From assembly GCA_004366385.1 (NCBI GenBank), contig SIRU01000064.1:1-64000 (forward strand): 64,000 nucleotides of DNA, given 5' to 3'. Position 1 is the first letter of the stretch. Each line of letters begins with the position of its first letter. Origin of the DNA: Actinomycetota bacterium (lineage in GTDB: Bacteria; Actinomycetota; Thermoleophilia; Gaiellales; Gaiellaceae). This document shows, in pieces, positions 38,757-46,123 of the stretch. The position numbers and the translations under genes are program-made. The notes under the pieces were generated by a model. It was given only the letters and a program-made list of their open reading frames with translations, searched no databases and was not told the DNA's origin.

Positions 38757-40100
38757 ATGAGCGAATCGGTCTCGACGGCGGAAGCCCCGGGCGCGGGGCT
38801 TCCGCCGCAGGACGGCGGGCCCGGGGTCTTCCAGCGGCACTGGACGACCATCGTCTTCCTGGGCCCCGCGCTCGCGCTGCTGGCGGTCTGGATCGTCTAC
38901 CCGACGATCCGCACGATCATCCGCAGCTTCTACGACCGGAGCGGGGACGAGTTCGTCGGGCTCGACAACTACCAGACGCTCTTCAGCGACGACACGCTCG
39001 TCACGGCGATCAAGAACAACTTCCTCTGGCTGCTCGTCGTGCCGGCGATGGTCACCGCGATCGGTCTGGTCTTCGCCGTCCTCATCGAGCGGATCCGCTT
39101 CTCGGTCGCGTTCAAGGTGGCGGTCTTCATGCCCATGGCCATCTCGCTCTTCGCGGCGGGCGTGATCTGGCGGCTGATGTACGAGAAGGACCCGTCGCGG
39201 GGCACGATCAACGCGGGGATCGCGGTGGTCAAGGACGCCGTCTCGCCGCCGGGCGCGCTCCAGGCGGCGCAGCCGTCGACGGACGCCGTGGAGGTGGTGG
39301 CCGACGGCAGCCTCGTGCTCGAGACCCCGCTCGAGCCGGGAAGCGTCGCGCAGCTCGGGCTCACGGGCATCCGCGCATCCGACGTGCGCGACGACGCGGT
39401 GCAGGCGGTCGTGCCGGAGCCGCTCCAGGGCGGCATCACCGGCGTCGTCTGGAGAGACTTCAAGCCCGGCGGCGGCACCCCGGGCGTCCTCGAGGAGGAG
39501 GAGGTCGGGCTGCCGGGCGTCACGGTCGAGCTCCGCGACGTGAACGGGCGCGCGGCCTACACGGCGAAGACCAACCCGGACGGCACCTTCGGCTTCGAGG
39601 AGGTCGAGGCCGGGACCTACCGCGCCGCGATCGGTGCGGCGACGTTCGCGGTGCCCTACGCGGGCGTCTCGTGGCTCGGAGAGCGACTGATCACGCCGGC
39701 CATCATGATCGCCTACATCTGGGTCTGGGCCGGGTTCGCGATGGTCGTGATCGCGGCCGGCCTGGCGGCCATCCCGCGCGACCTGCTCGAGGCGGCCCGC
39801 ACCGACGGCGCCAACGAGTGGCAGGTGTTCCGGAGGATCACGATCCCGCTGCTCGCCCCCGTCCTCACGGTCGTCTTCATCACGATGCTGATCTACGTCC
39901 TCAAGGTGTTCGACATCGTGATCTCGATCGCGCCCGGCTCGGTGCAGGACGACGCGAACGTGATCGCGCTCGCGATGTGGCGGACCTCGTTCGGCGGCGT
40001 GAACGACTTCGGCCTCGGCTCGGCGATCGCCGTCTTCCTCTTCCTGCTCGTGATCCCGATCCTCGCCCTGAACATCCGCCGCTTCCGGAGGGAGGTCTGA
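38757..40100 (+). CDS. Sugar ABC permease with large extracytoplasmic insert
   Basis: A 447-residue MalF/UgpA-type permease. TM1 is FLGPALALLAVWIVYP (about 34-50); the EAA motif is LEAARTDGANEWQVFRRITIPLL (about 345-366). Family members are ~300 residues; here about 145 extra residues (roughly 155-300) lie between two membrane segments. Residues 226-293 of the insert (GITGVVWRDFKPGG..., VTVELRDVNGRAAYTAKTNPDGTFGFEEVEAGTYRAAIG) resemble a Cna-B/SdrD-type prealbumin-like fold. It is reminiscent of the MalF P2 loop that touches the binding protein. It overlaps the next permease as TGATG. Confidence 0.93.
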   Translation: MSESVSTAEAPGAGLPPQDGGPGVFQRHWTTIVFLGPALALLAVWIVYPTIRTIIRSFYDRSGDEFVGLDNYQTLFSDDTLVTAIKNNFLWLLVVPAMVTAIGLVFAVLIERIRFSVAFKVAVFMPMAISLFAAGVIWRLMYEKDPSRGTINAGIAVVKDAVSPPGALQAAQPSTDAVEVVADGSLVLETPLEPGSVAQLGLTGIRASDVRDDAVQAVVPEPLQGGITGVVWRDFKPGGGTPGVLEEEEVGLPGVTVELRDVNGRAAYTAKTNPDGTFGFEEVEAGTYRAAIGAATFAVPYAGVSWLGERLITPAIMIAYIWVWAGFAMVVIAAGLAAIPRDLLEAARTDGANEWQVFRRITIPLLAPVLTVVFITMLIYVLKVFDIVISIAPGSVQDDANVIALAMWRTSFGGVNDFGLGSAIAVFLFLLVIPILALNIRRFRREV

Positions 40101-40999
40101 TGTCGACGGCCGAGGCCACCGACGCCCGCGTCGAGACCCGCGCTGCCGTCGGCGAGCCGCTGTCCGCGCGGATCGTCCGCTTCCTGAGCCGGACGCCGGT
40201 GTACCTCTTCCTCGCGTTCGTGGGGCTGCTCTGGCTCGTGCCCACGCTCGGCCTGCTCTTCACGTCGCTGCTCCCGGCCTCGATCCTGAACACCACCGGG
40301 TGGTGGGAGATCCTGTCGGAGCCGAGCCTCGCGACCTTCGACAACTACCGCTCGATCTTCGACAACCAGGCGATCACGTCGGCGGTCTGGACGACGCTCT
40401 GGATCTCGCTCGGCGCGACCATCCTCCCGATCCTCGTCGCCTCGCTCGCCGCGTACGCGTTCGCGTGGATCGAGTTCCCCGGCCGCGACTGGCTGTTCCT
40501 CGTCGTGGTCGGCCTCCTCGTCGTCCCGATCCAGATGGCACTGATCCCGATCTTCTCGCTCTACAACAGCCTCGGGCTCTTCGACACGATCGCCGGGCTC
40601 GTCCTCTTCCACACCGCGTTCGGGCTGCCGTTCGCGATCTTCCTCCTGCGGAACTTCTTCATCGGGATCCCGAAGGACCTGCTCGAGGCCGCGCGGATCG
40701 ACGGCGCGTCGGAGCTCCGCATCTTCTTCCGGCTGATCCTCCCGCTCGGGCTGCCGGCGATCGCGTCGCTCGCGATCTTCCAGTTCCTGTGGGTCTGGAA
40801 CGACCTGCTCGTAGCGCTCACCTTCGGGCGCGAGACGCAGCCGATCACGGTCGCGATCTTCTCCCAGATGCGGCAGTTCAGCGCCAACATCGAGCTGATC
40901 GCGCCCGCCGCGTTCGTCTCGCTCGCGATCCCGCTGGTCGTCTTCTTCGCGTTCCAGCGCTACTTCGTGCAGGGCCTGCTCGCCGGCTCGGTCAAGTAG
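40100..40999 (+). CDS. Sugar ABC transporter permease (MalG/UgpE type)
   Basis: A 299-residue second permease of the importer. The N-terminal helix is VYLFLAFVGLLWLVPTLGLLFTSL, then VWTTLWISLGATILPILVASLAAYAFAW, and the EAA loop is LLEAARIDGASELRIFFRLILPLGLPAI. The end GLLAGSVK is typical of the family. Its ATG overlaps the stop of the first permease and has ribosome site GGAGGGAGG. With the ATPase, lipoprotein and first permease it completes the complex. A palindrome follows the stop. Confidence 0.95.
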   Translation: MSTAEATDARVETRAAVGEPLSARIVRFLSRTPVYLFLAFVGLLWLVPTLGLLFTSLLPASILNTTGWWEILSEPSLATFDNYRSIFDNQAITSAVWTTLWISLGATILPILVASLAAYAFAWIEFPGRDWLFLVVVGLLVVPIQMALIPIFSLYNSLGLFDTIAGLVLFHTAFGLPFAIFLLRNFFIGIPKDLLEAARIDGASELRIFFRLILPLGLPAIASLAIFQFLWVWNDLLVALTFGRETQPITVAIFSQMRQFSANIELIAPAAFVSLAIPLVVFFAFQRYFVQGLLAGSVK

Positions 41000-41000
41000 G

Positions 41001-41017
41001 GGGCGAGGCTTGCCTCG
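41001..41017. repeat. Dispersed palindrome, copy 2, possible terminator
   Basis: GGGCGAGGCTTGCCTCG, identical to the reverse complement of 12012-12028. CGAGGC-TT-GCCTCG gives a short hairpin. It fills most of the 30-nt gap between the convergent permease and enolase-like genes, so it may act as a terminator here. Confidence 0.6.
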
Positions 41018-41029
41018 TCGCCGTGGGCG

Positions 41030-42076
41030 TCAAACCGCCAGGAACCCGGTCTCGCGCGGCGTGACCGTGAGCGGGCTCGTGGGGAGCCCCGCGGCCGGGT
41101 CGAGGTTGTACTCGCGCGGCGCGACGTCGTTCGGCGTCGTCGGGTGGTTGAGCGCGGCGAGGAGCTGGATCTGCCCGCGGCCGGGGCCGAGCTCCCACTG
41201 CCCGCCGCCGTACGCGCCGATGCCGTTCGCCTCGCAGTAGTCGTAGGCGGCGAACAGGCGCTCGACGGAGCCGAAGCGCGACGGCTTCACGTTCACCGTC
41301 TTCGGCGGCCAGGGGAGGCCCTGGATGTCCTCGACGGAGTGGATGATCGCGTCCCAGGTCACGCGGTCGGCGTGCGGGTCGAGCACCGCGATCGTCTCCT
41401 CGGTGAGGCCCGGGTCCTCGAGCCATGCGTCGGGGAGCGCCTCCGCGACGCGGCGGTAGAGGTCGGCGTCCGGCGGCTGGTCGACGATCGTGCCGTGGTA
41501 CTGGCCCTTGAAGTCGATCGAGTCGACGGCACCCGTGGCCGCGAGCTCGGCGAGCAGCTCGTCGGACCACTCCGGGCTCGAGTCGAGCTTGAAGCGGAGG
41601 CCCGGGTAGAGCGCGAGCCACGCGCGCATCTTCTCCGTCGAGGGCGGTGAGCCGAGCGGGCCGGAGGTCACGAACTCGACAGGCTTCGTCTCGCGGCCGA
41701 GCGCGCCGCCGAGCGAGAGACCGTTCTGCCGCAGCGCGAGATCGAGTGCCGCGCTCTCGAACGCCCAGCGGCGGTAGTCGAGGAACGCGTGCATGGACGG
41801 CTCGCGCTCGAAGAGCGGCTGCGCCGACAGATGCTGGGAGAAGCGGTGCAGCGTCCACTGCCCGGCGAGCGGCAGCGTCGGCCCGCGCCGCTGCATGAGG
41901 TCGTGCGCCTCGCCGTCGTAGGTGACGTCCTCGCCGACGCCCTCCTCGCCGCCGCCGTGGAGCCGGATCACCGTCGTCTTCCGGAGGAAGTCCTCGCGCG
42001 CCTGCAGCTCGAGCGGGTCGAGCTCGTAGCCGTCGACCTCGAGCGGGAGGTCCTTGACCTTGTCGTAGAGGCTCAC
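41030..42076 (-). CDS. Enolase-superfamily (mandelate racemase/muconate-lactonising type) protein
   Basis: A 348-residue barrel protein with enolase-superfamily features: N-terminal capping domain, RFKLDSSPEW (beta-2 Lys region), VDSIDFKGQYHG (metal Asp region), DAWLEDPGLTEE (metal Glu), RVTWDAIIHS and TVNVKPSRFGSVERLF (second base Lys), then GIGAYGGGQWELG. Substrate unknown; not phosphopyruvate enolase. The GTG start overlaps the psuG stop as GTGA, tying it to the pseudouridine cassette. Confidence 0.8.
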   Translation of the reverse strand: MSLYDKVKDLPLEVDGYELDPLELQAREDFLRKTTVIRLHGGGEEGVGEDVTYDGEAHDLMQRRGPTLPLAGQWTLHRFSQHLSAQPLFEREPSMHAFLDYRRWAFESAALDLALRQNGLSLGGALGRETKPVEFVTSGPLGSPPSTEKMRAWLALYPGLRFKLDSSPEWSDELLAELAATGAVDSIDFKGQYHGTIVDQPPDADLYRRVAEALPDAWLEDPGLTEETIAVLDPHADRVTWDAIIHSVEDIQGLPWPPKTVNVKPSRFGSVERLFAAYDYCEANGIGAYGGGQWELGPGRGQIQLLAALNHPTTPNDVAPREYNLDPAAGLPTSPLTVTPRETGFLAV

Positions 42077-42954
42077 AGCGCGCCGTACGCTACCGCTACC
42101 TCGCCCGCGAGTCGCGCGTTGGCGACGATGAGCGCGCGGTTGACCGCGCGCGTGCGGCCTCCGCTCCGCTCGTGGATGCGTCCGAGGACGAACGGCGTGA
42201 CGGCCTGGCCGGAGACACCCTGGCGCTTCGCCTCGACGAGCGCCTCCTCGATCAGCTCCACGGCGTCGAGGGACTCGGGCGGCGGGGACGCGAGCAGGAG
42301 CCCCGCGCCGCCGAGCTCCCAGTGCGCCCGGGCGACGCGGGCGGCCTCGTCCGGGCTCTCGACACGCTGCGGCACGGGCGGCCCGCCCTCGGCGGCGTAG
42401 AAGAGCGGGAGCGTGTCGACGCGGAAGCCGAGCACGGGCACGCCGAGCGTCTCCAGGAGCTCCGTGGTCGCGGGGACGTCGAGCAGCGACTTGATCCCGG
42501 AGGAGACGACGACCGTGGGGGTGGCCGCGAGCGCGGGCACGTCCGCGGAGACGTCCTCCGGGGCGCCGCGGTGGACGCCGCCGATCCCGCCCGTCGCCAG
42601 GAAGCGGATCCCGGCCGCGCGCGCGACCGCGAGCGTCCCGCCGACCGTCGTCGCGCCGACCGCGCCCTGCACGGCGCACGCGGCGAGGTCGCGCGGGCCG
42701 AGCTTGCGGGCGTCCGGCGTGAAGCGTTCCAGCTCGTCGGCGGAGAGCCCGACGCGGATGCGGCCGTCGAGCACGCCGACCGTCGCCGGTGTCGCCCCGG
42801 CGTCGCGCACCGCCGCCTCGCTCGCGAGCCCGACCTCGACCCCGTCCGGCGCCGGGAACCCGTGCGCGACGAGCGTCGTCTCGAGCGCGACGACCGGCAG
42901 ACCCGCGTCGAGCGCCTCGCGCACCTCGTCCGAGAGCTGGAGGAGCTCGCTCAT
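42073..42954 (-). CDS. psuG: Pseudouridine-5'-phosphate glycosidase
   Basis: A 293-residue enzyme that splits pseudouridine 5'-phosphate into uracil and ribose 5-phosphate. Family blocks are VVALETTLVAHGFP at the N-terminus, ATPATVGVLDGRIRVGL, KLGPRDLAACAVQGAVGATTVGGTLAVARAAGIRFLATGGIGGVHRG, the Lys-containing VVSSGIKSLLDVPATTELLETLGVPVLGF and GGRTRAVNRALIVANA near the end. Its ATG overlaps the GNAT gene stop by 4 nt. A PfkB kinase in the same operon would supply the phosphorylated substrate. Confidence 0.96.
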   Translation of the reverse strand: MSELLQLSDEVREALDAGLPVVALETTLVAHGFPAPDGVEVGLASEAAVRDAGATPATVGVLDGRIRVGLSADELERFTPDARKLGPRDLAACAVQGAVGATTVGGTLAVARAAGIRFLATGGIGGVHRGAPEDVSADVPALAATPTVVVSSGIKSLLDVPATTELLETLGVPVLGFRVDTLPLFYAAEGGPPVPQRVESPDEAARVARAHWELGGAGLLLASPPPESLDAVELIEEALVEAKRQGVSGQAVTPFVLGRIHERSGGRTRAVNRALIVANARLAGEVAVAYGAL

Positions 42955-43382
42955 CGCTCCTCCATGTCGACGAACTCGACGTCACCCCAGCGCTCGAAGC
43001 TCCGTGTGTGGCGCCCTGTGATCGCGAAGCCGGCTCGCTCGTAGACGATGCGGGCGCGCTCGTTGAACGCGGCGACGGCGAGGACGATGCGCGCGGGGTG
43101 GAAGCGCTCCCGGCCGTACTCGAGGCCGGCGCGGAAGAAGTCGAGGCCGAGGCCGCGGCCGGTGAGGTCGGGGCGGAGCCCGAGCCCGTACTCGAGCACG
43201 TCGCCGCGCTCCTCGAAGTAGTAGAAGCCGACGAGCTCGCCGCCGTCGCGCGCGGTGAAGAAGCGCTCGGGATTCACCACGGGCTCCTGGTCGCCGTCGT
43301 AGAAGTCGTGCGGCGGCTCGTAGCGCCAGGCCGCGATCTCGTCGAGCTCCTTTCGCGTCGCCTGTGTGACGGAGAGCTTCAC
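42951..43382 (-). CDS. GNAT-family N-acetyltransferase
   Basis: A 143-residue acetyltransferase-fold protein. It has the beta-4 strand GELVGFYYFEERGDVLEYGLGLRPDLTGRGLGLDFFRAGL, with the acetyl-CoA pyrophosphate loop R-x-x-G-x-G seen as TGRGLG, and the closing region AAFNERARIVYERAGFAITGRHTRSFERWGDVEFVDME. The acceptor is unknown. It overlaps both neighbours (GTGA with the kinase, ATGA with psuG), so it is part of one translation-coupled cassette. A GNAT in a pseudouridine operon is not standard. Confidence 0.9.
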   Translation of the reverse strand: MKLSVTQATRKELDEIAAWRYEPPHDFYDGDQEPVVNPERFFTARDGGELVGFYYFEERGDVLEYGLGLRPDLTGRGLGLDFFRAGLEYGRERFHPARIVLAVAAFNERARIVYERAGFAITGRHTRSFERWGDVEFVDMEER

Positions 43383-44185
43383 GGCATCGCTCCCAGCTTG
43401 GAGACGCAGCGCGCGGCCGCCTCGAGGGCCAGATCGGGGCCGCCGACGATCCAGCCCGCCGCGAGCGCGTCTCCGGCGCCGGTGGTGTCGACGACCTCGT
43501 CCACCGGGAGTGCCGCGCGCTCGTCGCCGTCGAACCACGCGCCCGCTGCGCCGCGCTTGAGGATCCACGTCACGTCGGGAAGCATGCCGCCGACGATCCG
43601 CTCCTCGTCCTCGTTCGCGAACACGACGTCGGGTGCGAGCGCGACGACGGCAGCGCGGAACTCGGACACGCCGACGTCGCGGATCCCGCTCCACGAGGCG
43701 AGGTCGACGCTGACCGCCGCGCCGTTCCCGCGCGCGAGCTCGGCGGCCCGCGTCGCCGCGCTCCGGGCGGGCTCGCGCATGAGCGCGTAGCCGGAGACGA
43801 ACAGGTGGTCGCAGTCGTCGACCCAGCCGGCCTCGAGCTCGTCGGGCCGCAGGTCGGCCGCGGCGCCTCGGTCCGACGCCATGGTGCGCTCGCCGTCCGC
43901 CGAGACGAGCGAGCAGATGATCCCGTTCCGCTCGGCCACGGGCCCGACGACGTCGACGCCGTGCTCCGCGAGGCCCTCGATCGCCATCCGCCCCGCGCGG
44001 TCGTCGCCGCGCTTGCCCACGAAGCGCGCATCCGCGCCGAGCGCTGCCGCCCACGCTGCGACGTTCGCCGCCTGCCCGCCGGGCGCGAGCAGGATCTCGG
44101 CGTCCGTGTCCCCTCCGGCCGCGAGCGGCGCGGCGAGCCGCACGACGACGTCGAGCGTGAGGTCTCCGATCGTGCAGACGCGCAC
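43379..44185 (-). CDS. PfkB-family kinase, probable pseudouridine kinase
   Basis: A 268-residue ribokinase-fold kinase. It starts VRVCTIGDLTLDVVVRLA, has GGQAANVAAWAAALGADARFVGKRGDD (substrate site), and ends with the PfkB signature DTTGAGDALAAGWIVGG containing the catalytic Asp. Next to psuG the simplest role is PsuK, making pseudouridine 5'-phosphate, but sugar kinases look alike. The GTG start has TACGAT 7 nt upstream, overlapping the opposite-strand promoter of the small ORF. It heads the four-gene cassette. Confidence 0.88.
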   Translation of the reverse strand: MRVCTIGDLTLDVVVRLAAPLAAGGDTDAEILLAPGGQAANVAAWAAALGADARFVGKRGDDRAGRMAIEGLAEHGVDVVGPVAERNGIICSLVSADGERTMASDRGAAADLRPDELEAGWVDDCDHLFVSGYALMREPARSAATRAAELARGNGAAVSVDLASWSGIRDVGVSEFRAAVVALAPDVVFANEDEERIVGGMLPDVTWILKRGAAGAWFDGDERAALPVDEVVDTTGAGDALAAGWIVGGPDLALEAAARCVSKLGAMP

Positions 44186-44192
44186 GGCGGCA

Positions 44193-44202
44193 ATCGTAAG
44201 AT
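44193..44202. promoter_or_regulatory. Overlapping divergent -10 boxes
   Basis: In ATCGTAAGAT, the minus strand reads TACGAT (44198-44193), 7 nt before the kinase GTG at 44185, and the plus strand reads TAAGAT (44197-44202), exactly 6 nt before the GTG at 44209. The starts are only 23 nt apart, so both transcripts would be leaderless and could not initiate at once. Confidence 0.6.
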
Positions 44203-44208
44203 TCGACC

Positions 44209-44424
44209 GTGGACGGCGAGCAGAGACGCGGAAAGCTCCGCAGCTTCGCGCTCGGAGGCTTCGTCGGCGCGTCCGCGACGCTGGCGGCTCTCGCACGCCG
44301 TCGGCGGGCCGCGCGGCGGCGCGGGCGCCCCCGCGGGCTCAGGGCCTTCGAGAGCGCTCCCTGCTACCGCGAGCTCCTCGACCAGGAGCGCGAGGCGGGC
44401 GGAACCGTCGCAGGCCGGGAGTAG
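44209..44424 (+). CDS. Small basic protein with one hydrophobic segment
   Basis: A 71-residue protein. Residues about 11-30 (LRSFALGGFVGASATLAALA) look like a membrane helix or signal anchor with a glycine-rich face, as in YtxH-type proteins, followed by an Arg-rich run and a soluble end (LRAFESAPCYRELLDQERE). TAAGAT lies exactly 6 nt before the GTG, supporting expression. A zinc-ribbon gene follows after 12 nt, so the two may be an operon. No named family. Confidence 0.7.
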   Translation: MDGEQRRGKLRSFALGGFVGASATLAALARRRRAARRRGRPRGLRAFESAPCYRELLDQEREAGGTVAGRE

Positions 44425-44436
44425 GCTCTCCGCCAC

Positions 44437-44724
44437 GTGCCGATCTACGAGTACCGCTGTCCGAACGGGCACACGTTCGAGGTCTTTCAGAAGATGACCG
44501 ACCCGCCCGTGGAGGCGTGCCCGACGTGTGCGGCCGGGCCGGTCGAGAAGATCCTCTTCCCGGTCGCGGTGCACTTCAAGGGCTCCGGGTTCTACTCGAC
44601 CGACTACGGCCGCGGGGCAAGGAAGTCGGACAGCGGCGCCTCGACCGACAAGAGCGCGGACAAGCCGGCCGAGAAGGCGCCGACCGACAAACCGGCCGCG
44701 GGCGAGAAGAAGACGGCCGACTGA
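44437..44724 (+). CDS. FmdB-family zinc-ribbon protein
   Basis: A 95-residue protein. The N-terminal half is the FmdB/CxxC_CxxC-SSSS regulatory zinc ribbon: MPIYEYRCPNGHTFEVFQKM, then ACPTCAAGPVEKILFPVAVHFKGSGFYSTDYG. Usual ligands are two Cys pairs; here the first is reduced to one Cys plus His (CPNGH), and CPTC is intact. The C-terminal 35 residues are a Lys/Asp/Ala/Pro-rich disordered tail. The family's function is unclear. GTG start with TAGGCT 9 nt upstream. Confidence 0.92.
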   Translation: MPIYEYRCPNGHTFEVFQKMTDPPVEACPTCAAGPVEKILFPVAVHFKGSGFYSTDYGRGARKSDSGASTDKSADKPAEKAPTDKPAAGEKKTAD

Positions 44725-44791
44725 GCAGCAGGGCGTCGCCGTTCTCGCGGCCCTCAGCGTGCTGCCGCTATGTGGTCGTCCGGCGAGAAAT

Positions 44792-44914
44792 CGGTGTCAG
44801 ACACCGTGTCTAGCGGATGCCTACTCGTCTCCGCTCGCGAGCAGGAGCTTCGCCCTCGTGGTGGACACTCGCTATTCGAGCTCGGGGCGGCCGTCCGGGC
44901 CATGTCCCGGACGG
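44792..44914. repeat. Cluster of REP-like palindromes
   Basis: The 234-nt gap 44725-44958 has no supported gene. CGGTGTC-A-GACACCG (44792-44806) overlaps AGACAC-C-GTGTCT (44799-44811), giving mutually exclusive hairpins. CCGTCCGGG (44891-44899) and CCCGGACGG (44906-44914) pair around CCATGT. The gap lies between converging genes, so these may terminate transcription, or be REP-like elements. Confidence 0.55.
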
Positions 44915-44958
44915 ACACCTGGCGCCCCGGCAGTCCCGCGACGAGCTCGGCGCCGGGG

Positions 44959-46098
44959 CTAGCCCGGCTGGCGGCGGCAGCCGCCCTGGTAGAGCGCGCC
45001 CTTCGGCGGCGGCTGCGGCGCGCTGCGGCGCATGAACATCGCCACCACCTCGAGGTTCTCCTCGCTCGGGAGGAGCACGGACTCGCCGCCGATCGACGCG
45101 GGCTCGCCGCCGAGGCGGCAGTGGATCGAGCGGCCCGAGTCGGCGCGGAAGCGCACCCAGCCGAGCTTGACGAGGTCGCCTGCGCTCATGTCGGTCACGA
45201 GCGGCGCCGCGAGCGAGTCGCCGATGAACGGCAGCCGGAGGAACGTCCCGAAGCTCGCGATCTGATCTCCGACCGCCGCGGCGACCTCCTGCTGGCGCCC
45301 GCCGCGCGAGAGGTCGTTGTCCGAGGGGTCGAGCTTGTTCGTCCGGATCCGCGAGTAGACGAGCGCGCGCTTCCCGTTCATCGTCTGCGTCCCCTTCGCG
45401 AACCGCCAGCCCTCCCACTGCGAGCACTCGGCTGCGGTCTTGTACGGGCAGTCGAACTTGTTCGAGAGGATCGGCTTCGGGACGTCGACCTCGACGCCGC
45501 CGAGCGCGTCGATCAGCTCCTTGAAGCCGTCGAAGTCGAGGACGACGACGTGGTGGATCGGCAGGCCGGTGAACTGGCGGACCGTCTGGATCGTGAGCGC
45601 GGGCCCGCCGAACTGGTTCGCCGCGTTGATCTTCTCGGAGCCGTAGCCGGGGACGTCGACGCGCAGGTCGCGCGGGATCGAGAGGTACGAGAGCCGGTGC
45701 CGCTCCGGGTCGGTGCGCAGGAGCAGGAGCGAGTCGGAGCGGTTCGAGTCGCCGCGCCCGGGGGCGCTCCCGCCGTCGGTGCCGATGACCAGGATCGTCG
45801 CGGGGTCGGAGAGGAGCGAGCCGTGCTCCTCGAGCTGGGCGTACGCGCGCTGCGGCAGCCGCTCGTTCGCCTTCTCCACGCCGCCGGCGAACGAGAGGTA
45901 GCCGAGGACGCCCCAGACCACGAGGAAGACGAGGAGCCCCACGAGGCCGAGCACGACCCAGCGCCACCAGCGCCGACGGCCCTTGGGGGCGGCAGGCTTC
46001 TGCTGCGACGGCGCCGCCCGCTTGCCTCGGTCGAGAGGGACCCTGCCCTTGACACGGCCACCGCGGTAGCGCCGGTAGGGCTTGACTCCCTCGGCCAC
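44959..46098 (-). CDS. LytR-CpsA-Psr family cell-wall glycopolymer ligase
   Basis: A 379-residue membrane-anchored LCP protein. A basic cytoplasmic start (residues 1-45) leads to one membrane helix (WVVLGLVGLLVFLVVWGVLGYLSF). The LCP domain follows: ILVIGTDGG, SDSLLLLRTDPERHRLSYLSIPRDLRVDVPGYGSEKINAANQFGG, and VYSRIRTNKLDPSDNDLSRGGRQQEV, with the catalytic Arg and Asp residues. LCP enzymes attach polymers such as arabinogalactan or teichoic acid to peptidoglycan, supporting a Gram-positive wall. GTG start with TACCAT 9 nt upstream. Confidence 0.93.
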   Translation of the reverse strand: MAEGVKPYRRYRGGRVKGRVPLDRGKRAAPSQQKPAAPKGRRRWWRWVVLGLVGLLVFLVVWGVLGYLSFAGGVEKANERLPQRAYAQLEEHGSLLSDPATILVIGTDGGSAPGRGDSNRSDSLLLLRTDPERHRLSYLSIPRDLRVDVPGYGSEKINAANQFGGPALTIQTVRQFTGLPIHHVVVLDFDGFKELIDALGGVEVDVPKPILSNKFDCPYKTAAECSQWEGWRFAKGTQTMNGKRALVYSRIRTNKLDPSDNDLSRGGRQQEVAAAVGDQIASFGTFLRLPFIGDSLAAPLVTDMSAGDLVKLGWVRFRADSGRSIHCRLGGEPASIGGESVLLPSEENLEVVAMFMRRSAPQPPPKGALYQGGCRRQPG

Positions 46099-46123
46099 GT
46101 GCCGGTTATGGTAGCCCGCGGCC

